From Novosphingobium sp. (GTDB taxonomy: Bacteria; Pseudomonadota; Alphaproteobacteria; Sphingomonadales; Sphingomonadaceae), in NCBI GenBank assembly GCA_017744735.1, contig JAGIAR010000007.1:310001-374000 (forward strand): a stretch of DNA of 64,000 nucleotides. Reading direction: 5' to 3'. Positions 21,396 through 31,669 of the stretch are shown here, piece after piece. Under the pieces are notes generated by a model. That model did no database searches. It saw only the letters and a list, made by a program, of their open reading frames with translations, and was not told the DNA's origin. Within the stretch, counting starts at the first letter, position 1. Each line of letters opens with the position of its first letter. The position numbers and the translations under genes are program-made.

Positions 21396-21890
21396 TCAGC
21401 CCTTTTCGCGCATCAGCCGCGCCTTGTCGCGCTTCCAGTCGCGCTCCTTGATCGACTGGCGCTTGTCGTGCGCCTGCTTGCCCTTGGCCAGCGCCAGCTC
21501 GACCTTCGCCCGCCCGCGCGAATTGAAATAGACCGACAGCGGGACCATCGTCATGCCCTTGCGCTCGACCGCGCCGAGCATCTTGTTGATCTCGCGCCCG
21601 TTCAGCAGCAGCTTGCGCGGCCGCCGGGGGACATGATTGAACCGGTTGCCGTGGCTGAATTCGGGAATGTTCGAATTGACCAGCCAGGCCTCGCCATCGC
21701 GGATTTCGGCGTAGCTTTCGGCGATCGTGCCCTCGCCGAAACGCAGGCTCTTCACCTCGGTGCCGGTGAGCGCGATCCCGGCCTCGAACACCTCCTCGAT
21801 ATGGTATTCGAACCGCGCACGCCGGTTCTCGGCGACGATCTTGGTCTTCTCGAAGGTGGCGGGTTTGGGGCGGGCCATGGTGGTGGCCAT
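21396..21890 (-). CDS. smpB: SsrA-binding protein SmpB
   Basis: A 164-residue partner of tmRNA in trans-translation, which rescues stalled ribosomes. It shows the SmpB fold landmarks [41 protein letters not shown] and the basic C-terminal tail [25 protein letters not shown], which inserts in the mRNA channel. Starts at 21890 or, four residues in, at 21878 (MARPKPATF) are both plausible. The tmRNA gene is not in this window. Confidence 0.96.
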   Translation of the reverse strand: MATTMARPKPATFEKTKIVAENRRARFEYHIEEVFEAGIALTGTEVKSLRFGEGTIAESYAEIRDGEAWLVNSNIPEFSHGNRFNHVPRRPRKLLLNGREINKMLGAVERKGMTMVPLSVYFNSRGRAKVELALAKGKQAHDKRQSIKERDWKRDKARLMREKG

Positions 21891-21958
21891 GTAGGGGGCT
21901 TGGCAAGAAAGGGAAAGGCTGGCCTACAGCGGAAAACGATTGCGGGAGGACAAGATCG

Positions 21959-23110
21959 ATGCATGCCGCTGAAATCCTCGCCCGGGTTCGCGCGCTGACG
22001 CCCGCGATCTCGAGCCGTTCCGGGGAAATCGAGCACTTGCGGCGCCTCCCCGACGATCTCGTCGCCGAGTTGAAGCGGGCCGGCGCCTTCCGCATGGCGC
22101 GCAGCCGCGCGAAGGGCGGCCCCCAGCTTTCGCTGCCCGAACAGCTGCGGATAATCGAAGAACTGGCCTATGCCGATTCCTCGGTCGGCTGGTGCGTCAA
22201 GATCGGGGCCGACAGCGGACTGATTGCCGAATTCCTGCCTGAAGAAGCCTCGCGCAGGCTGCTGCCCGATCCCGACAGCATCACCGCCGGCCAGTTCACC
22301 GCCGGGCGCGGGCGGCTCGACCGGGTGGCAGGCGGTTATGTGCTCAACGGGCGCTTCCCCTTCGGCAGCATCTCGAACCATGCCGATGCGATCATGTCGG
22401 GCGCAGTGATCCACGAGGACGGCGCACCCGCGATCGGTGCCGACGGCCTGCCCGAAACCCGCCTGGCCCTTGCCCGCGCCGACCAGTACGTGATCGAGGA
22501 CACCTGGCGCACGCACGGACTGCGCGGCACCGGCTCGAACCACTACCGTGCCGAGAATGTGTTCATCCCTGAAAGCCAGGCGCTTAAGATCGACGCGGCG
22601 CTGTTCGAGGGCCGGGAGCCGCTCTATTCCTCGGGCTTCAACTGGGTGACGACGATGGCCGCGGTTCCGCTCGGTATCGCCCGGCGAGCGATGGACGAGG
22701 CGAAAAAGCTGGTGGCCGACCGCCAGGGAGGAATCCCGCCCCGCCCGATGGCCGAGCTGGCCTTCGTCCGCGATGCGATCGCCAAGGCCGAGATGAGGCG
22801 CGGCGCGGCCCACGCCTTCCTGTTCGCATCGGCGGAGCAATTCTGGACGGAACTGGAACGGGGCGCGCCCTCGATCGAAACCAGGGGCCACCTCGCGCTG
22901 TCGAACGTCAATGCCTGCCGCATGGCGTCGGAAGTCACCCGCATGCTGTTCGATCTGATCGGCGCGAATGCGATCTTCGACGGATCGGTGCTCGAACGGC
23001 TGACCCGCGACGCGCTGACCGTGAACCAGCATATGATCGTCAGCGCGGCGCATCTCGAATTCTACGGGGCGATGATCCTCGGCCAGCCGCATCCTTCGCC
23101 CCTATATTAG
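21959..23110 (+). CDS. Acyl-CoA dehydrogenase-like flavoprotein (flavin-dependent monooxygenase type)
   Basis: A 383-residue member of the acyl-CoA dehydrogenase superfamily, closest in style to the type-2 C-terminal group (HsaA/DszC-like FMNH2-dependent monooxygenases). Supporting segments are RLPDDLVAELKRAGAFRMARS, YADSSVGWCVKIGADSG, DTWRTHGLRGTGSNHYRAENVFIP, and LFDLIGANAIFDGSVLERLTRDA. It lacks the usual catalytic-base context of a true acyl-CoA dehydrogenase that I could identify, so hydroxylation of an aromatic or steroid-like substrate is possible. No flavin reductase lies next to it. It starts at ATG 21959, divergent from smpB. Confidence 0.78.
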   Translation: MHAAEILARVRALTPAISSRSGEIEHLRRLPDDLVAELKRAGAFRMARSRAKGGPQLSLPEQLRIIEELAYADSSVGWCVKIGADSGLIAEFLPEEASRRLLPDPDSITAGQFTAGRGRLDRVAGGYVLNGRFPFGSISNHADAIMSGAVIHEDGAPAIGADGLPETRLALARADQYVIEDTWRTHGLRGTGSNHYRAENVFIPESQALKIDAALFEGREPLYSSGFNWVTTMAAVPLGIARRAMDEAKKLVADRQGGIPPRPMAELAFVRDAIAKAEMRRGAAHAFLFASAEQFWTELERGAPSIETRGHLALSNVNACRMASEVTRMLFDLIGANAIFDGSVLERLTRDALTVNQHMIVSAAHLEFYGAMILGQPHPSPLY

Positions 23111-23145
23111 GGCTGGTATATTGGGGCGGGGCGAAAAAGCTCGCG

Positions 23146-23176
23146 TCGCCGTCCCGGGTTCCTGCTTGCGCAGGTC
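23146..23176. repeat. Hairpin repeat, TTCCTGCTTGCGCAGG type
   Basis: The sequence lies between two convergent genes and shares CCTGCTTGCGCAGG with the copy at 16592-16610. Confidence 0.5.
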
Positions 23177-23183
23177 GGGAAGC

Positions 23184-25286
23184 TCAGGCCACCTTCGCGC
23201 GCTTGCCCTCGGTTCCGATCTCCAGCGCCGGCTTGGCCTTGCCGAACAGATAGCCCTGCCCCTGCCCGCAGCCTTCCTCGCGCAGGCAGGCGAGCACGTC
23301 CTCGCGCTCGACGCCTTCCGCGGTCACCGTCAGGCCGAGCGAACGTCCGAGGCTGATGATCGCCCGCACCACCGCGCGCGATTCGGGTTCGCGGGCCAGT
23401 TGCAGCACGAAGCTCTTGTCGATCTTGATCTTGGTGAAGGGGTATTGAAGCAGATAGCTGAGCGAGCTGTAGCCGGTCCCGAAATCGTCCATCGACACGC
23501 CGATGCCCATGTCGCGGATGCGGCGGATCAGTTGCGCGGTCTGGTCGCCGTGGTCCATCAGCACCGCCTCGGTGATCTCCAGCTCGAGCCGGGCGGGATC
23601 GAGCCCCGACCAAGAGAGCGCCTGCATTACCGAATTCATCAGGTTCCCGCTGCGGAACTGGAGCGGCGAGACGTTGACCGCCAGCTTGTGCCCGTCCGGC
23701 CATTTCGCCGCCTCCATGCAGGCGGTGCGCAGCACATGCTGGCCGACGATGTCGATGATGCCCATTTCCTCGGCCAGCGGGATGAACACCTCGGGCGAGA
23801 CCGCGCCGCGCTCCGCATGCTGCCAGCGCAGCAGCGCCTCGTAGCCGTCGATCTCCTCGGTCTCGAGGTCGATCAGCGGCTGGTAATGGACCTCGAGCTC
23901 GCCCTTGAGCACCGCATTGCGGAAGTCGTTTTCCAGCCGCGTCCGTTCCTGCGCGGCAAGGTCCATCGCAGGCTCGAACCGGCGCACGGTCCCGCGCGCG
24001 CTGGCCTTGGCGGCATAGAGCGCCAGATCGGCGTAGCGCAGCAGGTCCTCCGCGTCGGTGCCGTCCCGCGGCGCCGAAGCGAGGCCGATGGTCGCCCCGA
24101 TCCGCAGCACGTGCTCGCCGACGAAGAACGGCTTGGAGAGCGCGGCGATGATCGCCTTGCAGATCGCCTTGACTTCCTTGCGTCCGCGACGGGGGAACAG
24201 GATCGCGAATTCGTCGCCGCCGAGGCGGCAGAGCAGCGCATCGCCGGGCACCAGTTCCTTCATCCGTCGCGCGGCCTCGGCCAGCAGCGCGTCGCCCGGC
24301 TGGTGGCCATAGGTATCGTTGACGTCCTTGAAATGGTCGAGATCGACCATCGCGAGAGTGAAATCGCCGGTTTCGCCGAGCGCGGCCAGCATTGCGTTGA
24401 GCTGCTCGCGGCAATGGGTGCGATTGGCCAGCCCGGTCAGTTCGTCGTGGCGCGCCATATGCGCCATGCGCGCCTCGACCCGGCGGCGCTCGGTCACGTC
24501 GAACACCGAAACGATCGTCGCCACGCCGTCGTCGAGCCGGGTCTGGCGGGTGAACAGCACCGATTCCAGCACCGAGCCGTCGGCCGCGCGCTGCATCCAG
24601 AAACGGTCGGTCTCGGAATTGTCGGTCGCGAGCAACTCGCGCGCGGCCGCCCATTCTTCGTCGCCGAAGATGCACAGCGCCGGCAGACCGCGAAACTCCT
24701 CGCGGCTGAAGCCGAAATGCGCCGCGGCCGCGTCGTTTGCGCGCAGGATTTTCTCGGAAACGGGATCGTAGACCAGCAACGGCACCGGATTGCCTTCGAA
24801 CAGCAGCCGGAAACTCTGCTCGCGCTGCTTGATGTCGGTGACGTCTACCCTGAGGCCGATCGTCCCGCCGTCGGCGGTACGGCGTTCCTCGATCAGGATG
24901 GTCTTGCCGTTGGCCAGGCGCTGCTCATGGCGGGTGCCGCCGCCGGGATTCTCGATCAGCGCCATGCGCTCCTCGAGCCATTCCTGCTCGCGGCCGAGTG
25001 CTTCCGGATAGTCGCCGCGCTCGATCCCGATGCGGAGCGTGTCCTCCAGCTTCACGCCTTCCCGCAGGAGATCGGCGGACCGGGCGTAGATCTTCGCATA
25101 TTCCTGGTTCCACAGGATGTATTTGCCATCGGCATCGAGGAACACGATTCCCTCGGGGAGCACGTCGATCGCCTCGCGCAGGCGCTTTTCGGCGCGCGCC
25201 GCCGCTTCCGTCGCCAGCCGCAGCGCCTCGCGCTCGTCGGCCAGCGGGCCACCCTCGGCCTGAACTCGATCCCTAGCAGCCCACAT
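23184..25286 (-). CDS. PAS-GGDEF-EAL cyclic-di-GMP signalling protein
   Basis: A 700-residue cytosolic bifunctional candidate with two PAS-type sensor regions (residues about 30-260; the first contains GIVFLDADGKYILWN), then a diguanylate cyclase domain with an intact GGDEF signature (356-360), then a phosphodiesterase domain with an intact EAL motif (483-485), ELEITEAVL, MDDFGTGYSSLSYL, IDKSFV and TAEGVE. Both active sites look complete, so it could make and degrade c-di-GMP. There is no membrane segment. I use ATG 25286 because GAGGGG precedes it by seven bases; an in-frame ATG at 25325 lacks a ribosome-binding site. Confidence 0.93.
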   Translation of the reverse strand: MWAARDRVQAEGGPLADEREALRLATEAAARAEKRLREAIDVLPEGIVFLDADGKYILWNQEYAKIYARSADLLREGVKLEDTLRIGIERGDYPEALGREQEWLEERMALIENPGGGTRHEQRLANGKTILIEERRTADGGTIGLRVDVTDIKQREQSFRLLFEGNPVPLLVYDPVSEKILRANDAAAAHFGFSREEFRGLPALCIFGDEEWAAARELLATDNSETDRFWMQRAADGSVLESVLFTRQTRLDDGVATIVSVFDVTERRRVEARMAHMARHDELTGLANRTHCREQLNAMLAALGETGDFTLAMVDLDHFKDVNDTYGHQPGDALLAEAARRMKELVPGDALLCRLGGDEFAILFPRRGRKEVKAICKAIIAALSKPFFVGEHVLRIGATIGLASAPRDGTDAEDLLRYADLALYAAKASARGTVRRFEPAMDLAAQERTRLENDFRNAVLKGELEVHYQPLIDLETEEIDGYEALLRWQHAERGAVSPEVFIPLAEEMGIIDIVGQHVLRTACMEAAKWPDGHKLAVNVSPLQFRSGNLMNSVMQALSWSGLDPARLELEITEAVLMDHGDQTAQLIRRIRDMGIGVSMDDFGTGYSSLSYLLQYPFTKIKIDKSFVLQLAREPESRAVVRAIISLGRSLGLTVTAEGVEREDVLACLREEGCGQGQGYLFGKAKPALEIGTEGKRAKVA

Positions 25287-25391
25287 GAAATGCCCCTCGC
25301 AGCGAAATGCGCGCGGGACATACATATCCGAAGATTGTTAATAATCTATGCAGATTGATCGGGAAACCACGGTTTTCTGCGCCACAGCGAG

Positions 25392-26273
25392 TTAAGCAAG
25401 CCCTACGCTTTTCATCGCCGCATCGACCGCCTTGCGCGATTCCGCGCTCGCCGCAATCAGCGGCAGGCGGACGCTGTCGTCGAGCCAGTCGTGGATCCGG
25501 CTGAGGGCATATTTCACCGGCGCGGGCGAGGCATCAGAGAACATCGCGCGGTGGAGCGGATAGAGCCGCGCGTCGATTGCGCGGGCCGTGGCGAAATCGC
25601 CCGCCTCGAGCGCCGCCTGGAGATCGGCGCACAGGCGCGGCGCGACGTTGGCGGTGACCGAGATGCAGCCGGCGCCGCCCGCCGCGTAATGCTGGAGCCA
25701 CACCGGATCGTCGCCGCATAGCTGGTCGAACGCACCGGCGATCCCGCGGCGGTGCTCGGTCGCGCGGGTCAGGTCGCCCGACGCGTCCTTCAGGCCGACG
25801 AACACCTTCGGGAAGGCGTTGGCCAGCGCGATCACGGTCTCCGGCCTGATGTCGGTCACCGTGCGGCCGGGGACGTTGTAGAGCACGATCGGCAGTTCGC
25901 TGCGTTCCGCCAGATAGCTGAAATGCGCGATCAGGCCGGCCTGGGTCGGGCGGTTGTAATAGGGCGCGACGCACAGCGCGCCGTCGGCCCCGACGCTCTT
26001 CGCGAATTCGAGGTGGCGCAGCGCGGTCTGCGTGTTGTTGCTGCCGCAGCCGGCGATCACCGGCACGCGCCCGGCGGCCTGCTCGACGCAGACCTCGATC
26101 ACATGATGATGTTCCTTGTTCGACAGGGTCGGCGCTTCGCCGGTGGTGCCGCAGGGGACAAGCGCTTTGGATCCGTTCTCGATCTGCCAGTCGACCAGGC
26201 GGCGGAATGCCTCCTCGTCGAACGCTCCGTCGCGAAAAGGAGTTATCAGGGCCGGAATCGAGCCGGAAAACAT
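25392..26273 (-). CDS. dapA: 4-hydroxy-tetrahydrodipicolinate synthase
   Basis: This 293-residue aldolase condenses pyruvate with aspartate semialdehyde, the first committed step of lysine and diaminopimelate synthesis. The Schiff-base Lys162 is in VGLKDASGD, Tyr132 in LYNVPGRT, and the GTTGE loop is at 43-46. It is full length. It is divergent from the lytic transglycosylase gene; both products act on peptidoglycan (precursor supply and turnover). Confidence 0.97.
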   Translation of the reverse strand: MFSGSIPALITPFRDGAFDEEAFRRLVDWQIENGSKALVPCGTTGEAPTLSNKEHHHVIEVCVEQAAGRVPVIAGCGSNNTQTALRHLEFAKSVGADGALCVAPYYNRPTQAGLIAHFSYLAERSELPIVLYNVPGRTVTDIRPETVIALANAFPKVFVGLKDASGDLTRATEHRRGIAGAFDQLCGDDPVWLQHYAAGGAGCISVTANVAPRLCADLQAALEAGDFATARAIDARLYPLHRAMFSDASPAPVKYALSRIHDWLDDSVRLPLIAASAESRKAVDAAMKSVGLA

Positions 26274-26372
26274 GGACTTTTGCCTCTCACTTGCCGAATT
26301 CTGACAATCGGTTACCGTTTACCGATGCCCGGGGATTCACATTCAGCGCCTGATAAGGAGCCAATAGGCAGA

Positions 26373-28385
26373 ATGTCCAGCATGACGAGACTCGTTCGCC
26401 TGTCCGCGATCGCGCTGGCTGCCAGCCAGGTGTTGAGCGCGTCTGCGCCGCTGGCCGCCCAGGACGCGGAATGGAACAGTGCGAGCTGGGACAAGGCGCG
26501 CGCCGAACTGGTCGCCGAACAGCCGGGCCCGATGGGGCTCGCGATCAGCCGCTGGCAGCAGCTTACCGCCTCCGCCGGTTTCACCTTCGACGATTACGCG
26601 AGCTTCATCCTCACCAATCCCGGCTTCCCGGACGAGGCCAAGCTGCGCGGCTATGCCGAAGGCCATGTCGGGACCGACGCGATCGATCCGGCCCGGCTGG
26701 TCGCCTTCTTCGACCGCTATCCGCCGATCACCAACCCGGCCCGCGCCCAATATGCGCTGGCGCTGAACGCACTCGGGCGCCCCGAGGCGGCCGCGGTGGC
26801 GCGCGACGCGTGGCGGGGTGGAACCATGAGCCTCCAGGCAGAGGCGACTCTCGCAGGCATCTATGGCAGCGGCTTCACCCAGGACGACCAGGACGCGCGC
26901 ATGGACGCGCTGCTGTGGGACCGCGATACTGCGGGCGCCGCGCGGCAGGTGTCGCGCACTTCTCCCGCGCGGCAGGGCATCTTCAACGCCCGGCTGACCG
27001 CCGCGCTCGGCGGCGATCCCCAGGCGACGCCGCTTCCGGGCGGAACCGCCGCGGCGCTGCGCGATCCGGGTTACGTGTTCAACGTCGTGCGCCAGTTGCG
27101 CAAGGCCGGGCGCACCGGCGAGGCGGTCAACCTGCTCGCGACCCGTCCCGCCTTCGCCAGCCTGCCGCACGACCAGGCCGCCTGGATCGAGGAACTGCTG
27201 GTCGACGCCCGCAACGCGGACGCCCGCGGCGCGCAGCGCATCGCGGCTTCGGTCGACGATGCGTTCCTGCCGGGCGAGGACGTCAGCGCCAAAAGCTACG
27301 GCCTGCGCGACGACTACACCTCGCTGATGTGGCTCGGCGGCACCAAGGCGCTGTGGGAACTGGGCGATTCGGCCAATGCCGCGCCGCTGTTCTATCGCTA
27401 CGGCGCGGCTGCGCGCACGCCCTATACCCGCTCGAAGGGGTTCTACTGGGCGGGGCTGGCGGCGGCCAAAGCCGGCGATGCCGCGGGGGCCAGGCGCTAC
27501 TATGAAATGGCGGCGCAATATCCCGAGCGGTTCTACGGCATGCTGGCGCTCGACAAGCTCGGGCTGCCGATGCCGTCGCTTGCCGCCATGCCGACCGCCA
27601 GGCCGACCCCGCAGCAGCGCGCGGCGTTCCTTGCCCAGCCGCTGACCAAGGCGGTGCGCGAGGTCGCACGCGATGCGCCGTGGGCGGTCGGGATCAAGTT
27701 CTACCGCGAAATCGCGGCCCAGGCGCAGAGCGAGACCGATGCGATGCTGGTGTACGATCTGGCGCGCGACATCGGCCGGCGCGACCTTGCGGTGATCCTC
27801 GGCGAGGAAGCCGCGGCGAAGGGCTATTACGATTTCACCTCGATCGCCTTCCCGACCCTGCCCGCCCCTCCTGGAACCAGCTGGACGATGGTCCACGCGA
27901 TCAGCCGGCAGGAAAGCCAGTTCGCGCAGAACGCGATCTCCCACGCCGGTGCGCGCGGGCTGATGCAATTGATGCCGGGGACCGCGAAGGAACAGGCCGG
28001 CAAGCTGGGGATGACGTTCCTGTCTGCTTCGCTGATCGACGATCCGCAGTACAATCTGAAGCTCGGCGACGCGTTCTTCGGGCGGATGATGGACTATTAC
28101 GGGGGTTCCTATCCGCTCGCGATCGGCGCCTACAACGCCGGCCCCGGGCGGATCAACGAATGGCTGCGGGCCAACGGCGATCCCCGTCGGGGAGATATCT
28201 CCTGGGCCGAATGGATCGAGCGCATCCCGCAGAAGTTCGAAACCCGCGCCTATATCCAGCGCGTGCTGGAAAACGCGGTGGTCTACGAATCGATGCACCC
28301 GGAAAAGGCCGGCTACGGCGCGCCGCACAGCCTGACCCAGCTGCTTGGCGGTAATTACCCGGTAACGGCCGCGGCGAATAATTAA
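26373..28385 (+). CDS. Soluble lytic murein transglycosylase (Slt70 type)
   Basis: This 670-residue periplasmic enzyme cleaves glycan strands to 1,6-anhydro-muropeptides. A signal peptide (IALAASQVLSASAPLAAQ) is followed by a long helical superhelix region (residues about 30-480, many AxxA-rich helices) and a C-terminal SLT domain with catalytic Glu514 in SRQESQF and the flanking GARGLMQLMPGTAKE and GAYNAGPGRINEW motifs. The frame is open far upstream, but ATG 26373, with AAGGAG 13 bp before it, gives the signal peptide. Confidence 0.92.
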   Translation: MSSMTRLVRLSAIALAASQVLSASAPLAAQDAEWNSASWDKARAELVAEQPGPMGLAISRWQQLTASAGFTFDDYASFILTNPGFPDEAKLRGYAEGHVGTDAIDPARLVAFFDRYPPITNPARAQYALALNALGRPEAAAVARDAWRGGTMSLQAEATLAGIYGSGFTQDDQDARMDALLWDRDTAGAARQVSRTSPARQGIFNARLTAALGGDPQATPLPGGTAAALRDPGYVFNVVRQLRKAGRTGEAVNLLATRPAFASLPHDQAAWIEELLVDARNADARGAQRIAASVDDAFLPGEDVSAKSYGLRDDYTSLMWLGGTKALWELGDSANAAPLFYRYGAAARTPYTRSKGFYWAGLAAAKAGDAAGARRYYEMAAQYPERFYGMLALDKLGLPMPSLAAMPTARPTPQQRAAFLAQPLTKAVREVARDAPWAVGIKFYREIAAQAQSETDAMLVYDLARDIGRRDLAVILGEEAAAKGYYDFTSIAFPTLPAPPGTSWTMVHAISRQESQFAQNAISHAGARGLMQLMPGTAKEQAGKLGMTFLSASLIDDPQYNLKLGDAFFGRMMDYYGGSYPLAIGAYNAGPGRINEWLRANGDPRRGDISWAEWIERIPQKFETRAYIQRVLENAVVYESMHPEKAGYGAPHSLTQLLGGNYPVTAAANN

Positions 28386-28659
28386 CCAAGCTTTTTTCGC
28401 CATTTTCAGCCTAGCCGAGCCGGATGCAGGACAAACGGGGGAGACTTTCCGGTGCCGATGGGTTATCAATGGATAAGTCGCCGCGGGGATTTACCAATTC
28501 CCGCAAGGCAAACATAATCTGGTGACGGATATAATCCGGATCGGAAAAGCAGCGCGAAGCTGCACAGCATCTTTGGGAAGAGGCGATTTCCGACGCCATG
28601 GACGGTGGCTCGGGCTTGAGTGGCATGGCTAAGGCCGGGGGCGATTTCAGGAGGCAACT
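28386..28659. other. 274-bp intergenic leader with no clear element
   Basis: The stretch is more AT-rich than its neighbours and presumably holds the promoter of the gene at 28660. I see AATTAACC at the start and several short imperfect repeats (GATAATCC, GGATAAG) but no recognisable riboswitch, tRNA or terminator. Confidence 0.4.
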
Positions 28660-29136
28660 ATGCCGAAGAATTTTGCAGTGACAGTGACTATCGCCGCCGC
28701 GGCAATGCTCGCGACCGGCGCAACGCCCGCGTTTGCCAAGCTCACCCGGTCGGTCGATTCTCTGCCGACACGCGCACAGGCGAGCATTGCCGCACGCTCG
28801 ACCGGCGGGTTTGCCAGTCCGCGCGCTTCGCGCCCGATCGTGACCGGCTCCGTCGTCACCACACCCTCGATCACGCCGACGGTGGTCAGCCCCACGCTCG
28901 TGAGCCCGACTTCGGTTTCGCCGACGGCGGCAAGCCTCACGGCCTCGAGCCTGACTACGCAGCGCGTCCCCCGCGTAAGGGGGAACCGGCTGGGCAGCCT
29001 TCTCAGCACGATCTTCAAGGCGCTTCCGCCCTCGCTCCAGCAGGTGATCGCCAACGCGCTGGCCAATGCAGGCAACACGAATACCTGCGACCTGCTGGGA
29101 ATTCCGGGCTGCCAGATCGGCGACAGCACGGGGTAA
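28660..29136 (+). CDS. Hypothetical exported Ser/Thr/Val-Pro repeat protein, 158 aa
   Basis: No family is recognised. A signal peptide (AAAAMLATGATPAFA) is followed by a low-complexity middle in which short units of the form PT-V-VSPT, LVSPT, SVSPT and AASLTASSLT repeat, then a helical C-terminus (LLSTIFKALPPSLQQVIANALANAG) and a short Cys pair (CDLLGIPGC). ATG 28660 has a strong AGGAGG ribosome-binding site. The repeat looks like an extended linker, suggesting a cell-surface or periplasmic protein. Confidence 0.75.
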   Translation: MPKNFAVTVTIAAAAMLATGATPAFAKLTRSVDSLPTRAQASIAARSTGGFASPRASRPIVTGSVVTTPSITPTVVSPTLVSPTSVSPTAASLTASSLTTQRVPRVRGNRLGSLLSTIFKALPPSLQQVIANALANAGNTNTCDLLGIPGCQIGDSTG

Positions 29137-29185
29137 TCGCTCGGGGGAGCCTGGCCTCCCCTACCGCGATCGGCTAGGCGGGGCC

Positions 29186-29671
29186 ATGGAGCCGCGTCCC
29201 AATTACATCACCCCGTCGGGCCTGGCCGCGCTGAAGGCGCGCTACGACCATCTGCTCGCAAAGGAACGGCCCGAGATCGTCGAGATCGTCAGCTGGGCGG
29301 CCGGCAACGGCGACCGCAGCGAAAACGGCGACTACCTCTACGGCCGCAAACGCATGCGCGAGATCGATCGCGAACTGGCCCATCTGGCGCGCCGGATGAA
29401 GGCCGCCAAGGTGGTCGATCCCAGGCAGCAGGCCGACCGCGGCCGCGTGTGGTTCGGCGCGACCGTGACCATTGCGGACGAGGACGACGAGCAGCGCAGC
29501 CTTACGCTGGTCGGCGACGACGAGCAGGACGCCGGCAAGGGGCTGGTAGGCTGGAGCGCGCCGATCGCCCGGGCGTTGCGCGGCGCCGCGATCGGCGATC
29601 TGCGCCTGGTCCGCCTGCCCGGCGGCGAGAAGGAATGGGAAGTGGTCGCGATTTCCTACCCCAGGGGATAA
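29186..29671 (+). CDS. greB: Transcription elongation factor GreB
   Basis: A 161-residue Gre factor. It enters the RNA polymerase secondary channel and stimulates cleavage of backtracked transcripts. The N-terminal coiled coil has the acidic tip in GDRSENGDYLYGRKRMREID, and the C-terminal globular domain includes VRFGATVT-like and GWSAPIARALRGAAIGD segments. ENGDYLYGRK points to GreB rather than GreA. The frame is open upstream to 29066; ATG 29186 gives the family-typical start MEPRPNYITPSG. Confidence 0.92.
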   Translation: MEPRPNYITPSGLAALKARYDHLLAKERPEIVEIVSWAAGNGDRSENGDYLYGRKRMREIDRELAHLARRMKAAKVVDPRQQADRGRVWFGATVTIADEDDEQRSLTLVGDDEQDAGKGLVGWSAPIARALRGAAIGDLRLVRLPGGEKEWEVVAISYPRG

Positions 29672-29687
29672 GCCGCCCCCTTCCCCA

Positions 29688-30470
29688 TCACTCCATGTAC
29701 CAGCCGTGGCTCACCACGAGCGACTGGCCGGTCAGCGCATTGGTCTCGAACCCGGCGAACAGCAGCGCGACCTCGGCCACATCCTCGATCGTGGTGAATT
29801 CGCCATCGACCGTCTGGCCGAGCATGACCTTCTTCACCACCTCCTGTTCGGAGATGCCGAGCTCCTTCGCCTGCTCGGGAATCTGCTTGTCGACCAATGG
29901 CGTGCGCACGAAGCCGGGGCAGATCACGTTCGCGCGCACCCCGTGCGCCGCGCCTTCCTTGGCGATCACGCGCGCGAGGCCGAGCAGCCCGTGCTTGGCG
30001 GTAACATAGGCCGACTTGAGCGGCGACGCCTCCTTCGAATGGACCGAGCCGGTGAAGATGATCGCCCCGCCGCCCTGGGCATACATATGCGGCAGGCACG
30101 CCTTGGAGGTCAGGAACGCACCGTCGAGATGGATCGCGAGCATCTTCTTCCAGTCGGAAAAGGCGTACTCCTCGAGCGGGTTCACGATCTGGATGCCGGC
30201 ATTGGAAACCAGCACGTCGACCCTGCCCCAGGCCTTGACCACCTCGGCGACCCCCGCGTTGACCTGATCCTCGCTGGTCACATCCATTGCGACCGCCATC
30301 GCCGCGCCGGGGGCGCCCTTGGCCAGCTCGTCGGCGGCCTGCTGCGCCTTGTCCACCGCAAGGTCCGCGATCACCACCTTCGCGCCCTCGGATATGTAGC
30401 GCTTGGCGATGCCGTAGCCGATGCCGCTGGCCGCGCCGGTGACGATGCACACTTTGTCTTTCAGTTTCAT
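29688..30470 (-). CDS. 3-hydroxybutyrate dehydrogenase (SDR family)
   Basis: A 260-residue short-chain dehydrogenase. It has the NAD-binding [15 protein letters not shown] in [10 protein letters not shown], the catalytic Ser in [11 protein letters not shown] with YVTAKHG supplying Tyr and Lys, and the C-terminal [13 protein letters not shown]. The combination GSVHSKEAS plus [15 protein letters not shown] is characteristic of 3-hydroxybutyrate dehydrogenases, which turn (R)-3-hydroxybutyrate into acetoacetate during polyhydroxybutyrate breakdown. The downstream member of a pair with a patatin-like gene, 41 bp apart on the same strand. Confidence 0.9.
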   Translation of the reverse strand: MKLKDKVCIVTGAASGIGYGIAKRYISEGAKVVIADLAVDKAQQAADELAKGAPGAAMAVAMDVTSEDQVNAGVAEVVKAWGRVDVLVSNAGIQIVNPLEEYAFSDWKKMLAIHLDGAFLTSKACLPHMYAQGGGAIIFTGSVHSKEASPLKSAYVTAKHGLLGLARVIAKEGAAHGVRANVICPGFVRTPLVDKQIPEQAKELGISEQEVVKKVMLGQTVDGEFTTIEDVAEVALLFAGFETNALTGQSLVVSHGWYME

Positions 30471-30511
30471 CGGTCTGCTCCTTGTCAGTGCGCGCGTCCC
30501 CGAACCTCGCG

Positions 30512-31669
30512 CTATTCGGTTGCCCCCCGGATGGAAACCTCGTGCAGGCCCGACGGCGCCAGATCATAGGACACCAGACCCGCCCGGTGGCGCTTGCGAT
30601 TGCGCCACGCGGGATGGGCGAGCGATCGCTCCGCGTCGGTCTTTCCCGCGCTCCAGTGGCCGTTCAGGGTCATGCGCGAGAATTCGTAATCCTTCGACTG
30701 GGTCTCGAAACCCTCGCCGGCATTGATCAGGTGCATCAGGGTGATGGCGCCGTATTCACGGCAATGGGCCAAAGTCTGCACGTCGGGATCGTCGCGCCAT
30801 TCGGGCGGCAGGCGGTCGGCGATCCGGGTGGCGGCGGCCCGCAGCTCGACCAGTTCGCGCTCCATGTCGGTGTTGAGCCGGGTGCGGCTCGAATAGCGAA
30901 TGTCCTTCTCGCGCTGGTAGACGTCGGCCAGGGTCCTCGGCATCGGGCCCTGCGCGCTGAACAGATCCACCTGGAACACGGTCGCATCGCCCGGCGCGCG
31001 CGTGTCGAGGACGTATTGCAGCGGCGTGTTCGAGACCAGGCCCCCGTCCCAATAGGGCTCGCCGTCGATCATCACCGGCGGGAACCCCGGCGGCAGCGCG
31101 CCGCTGGCCATGATGTGCTCGGGGCCGATGCGGCGCTGCGCCGTATCGAAATAGATGAAGTTCCCGGTCAGCACGTTGACCGCACCGACGCTGAGGCGAA
31201 CCTTGCCCGAATTGAGCACGTCGAAATCGACCAGTTCCAGCAGGCTCTGATACAGCGGCGCGGTGTCGTAGAAGCTCAGCGCCTCGACCGTGCCGGGCAG
31301 CGCCATCAGCGGCGAGACGAACCGCGGCCCGAAAAACCCCGGAACGCCGGCCGCGGCGACCCAGGCCGCCGACGCCTCGCTGTAGAGGCGCCGCAGCGTA
31401 TCGTCCGCCACCGGCAGGTCGAGCGGCAGGCATTCCGATGCGCGGTCCCAGAAGGCATGCAGCCGCTCGATCCGCCGATCGGGCTCGTTCCCGGCGATGA
31501 TCGCGGCATTGATCGCGCCGATCGACATGCCGGCGATCCATTCGGGCATATAGCCATGCGCCTGCAGCGCTTCGTAGACCCCCGCCTGATAGGCGCCCAG
31601 CGCCCCGCCGCCCTGCAGCACCAGATAGGCAGGGTCGGCGGGCGATCGCGCGGAATCGGGCTCGGGCAT
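30512..31669 (-). CDS. Patatin-like phospholipase family protein
   Basis: A 385-residue serine acyl-hydrolase. The oxyanion loop is [13 protein letters not shown], the nucleophile elbow [10 protein letters not shown] (GxSxG), and the dyad Asp lies in DGGLVSNTP. The C-terminal region ([19 protein letters not shown]) matches the DUF3734-containing patatins found beside 3-hydroxybutyrate dehydrogenase genes in many Alphaproteobacteria. Together they suggest a role in polyhydroxybutyrate or membrane-lipid turnover; that is an inference from context. Confidence 0.88.
   Translation of the reverse strand: MPEPDSARSPADPAYLVLQGGGALGAYQAGVYEALQAHGYMPEWIAGMSIGAINAAIIAGNEPDRRIERLHAFWDRASECLPLDLPVADDTLRRLYSEASAAWVAAAGVPGFFGPRFVSPLMALPGTVEALSFYDTAPLYQSLLELVDFDVLNSGKVRLSVGAVNVLTGNFIYFDTAQRRIGPEHIMASGALPPGFPPVMIDGEPYWDGGLVSNTPLQYVLDTRAPGDATVFQVDLFSAQGPMPRTLADVYQREKDIRYSSRTRLNTDMERELVELRAAATRIADRLPPEWRDDPDVQTLAHCREYGAITLMHLINAGEGFETQSKDYEFSRMTLNGHWSAGKTDAERSLAHPAWRNRKRHRAGLVSYDLAPSGLHEVSIRGATE

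Noticed and set aside
26373..28385. Start of the lytic transglycosylase at the upstream end of its open frame (25752)
   Set aside because: The upstream part is antisense to dapA; ATG 26373 gives a proper signal peptide and ribosome-binding site.
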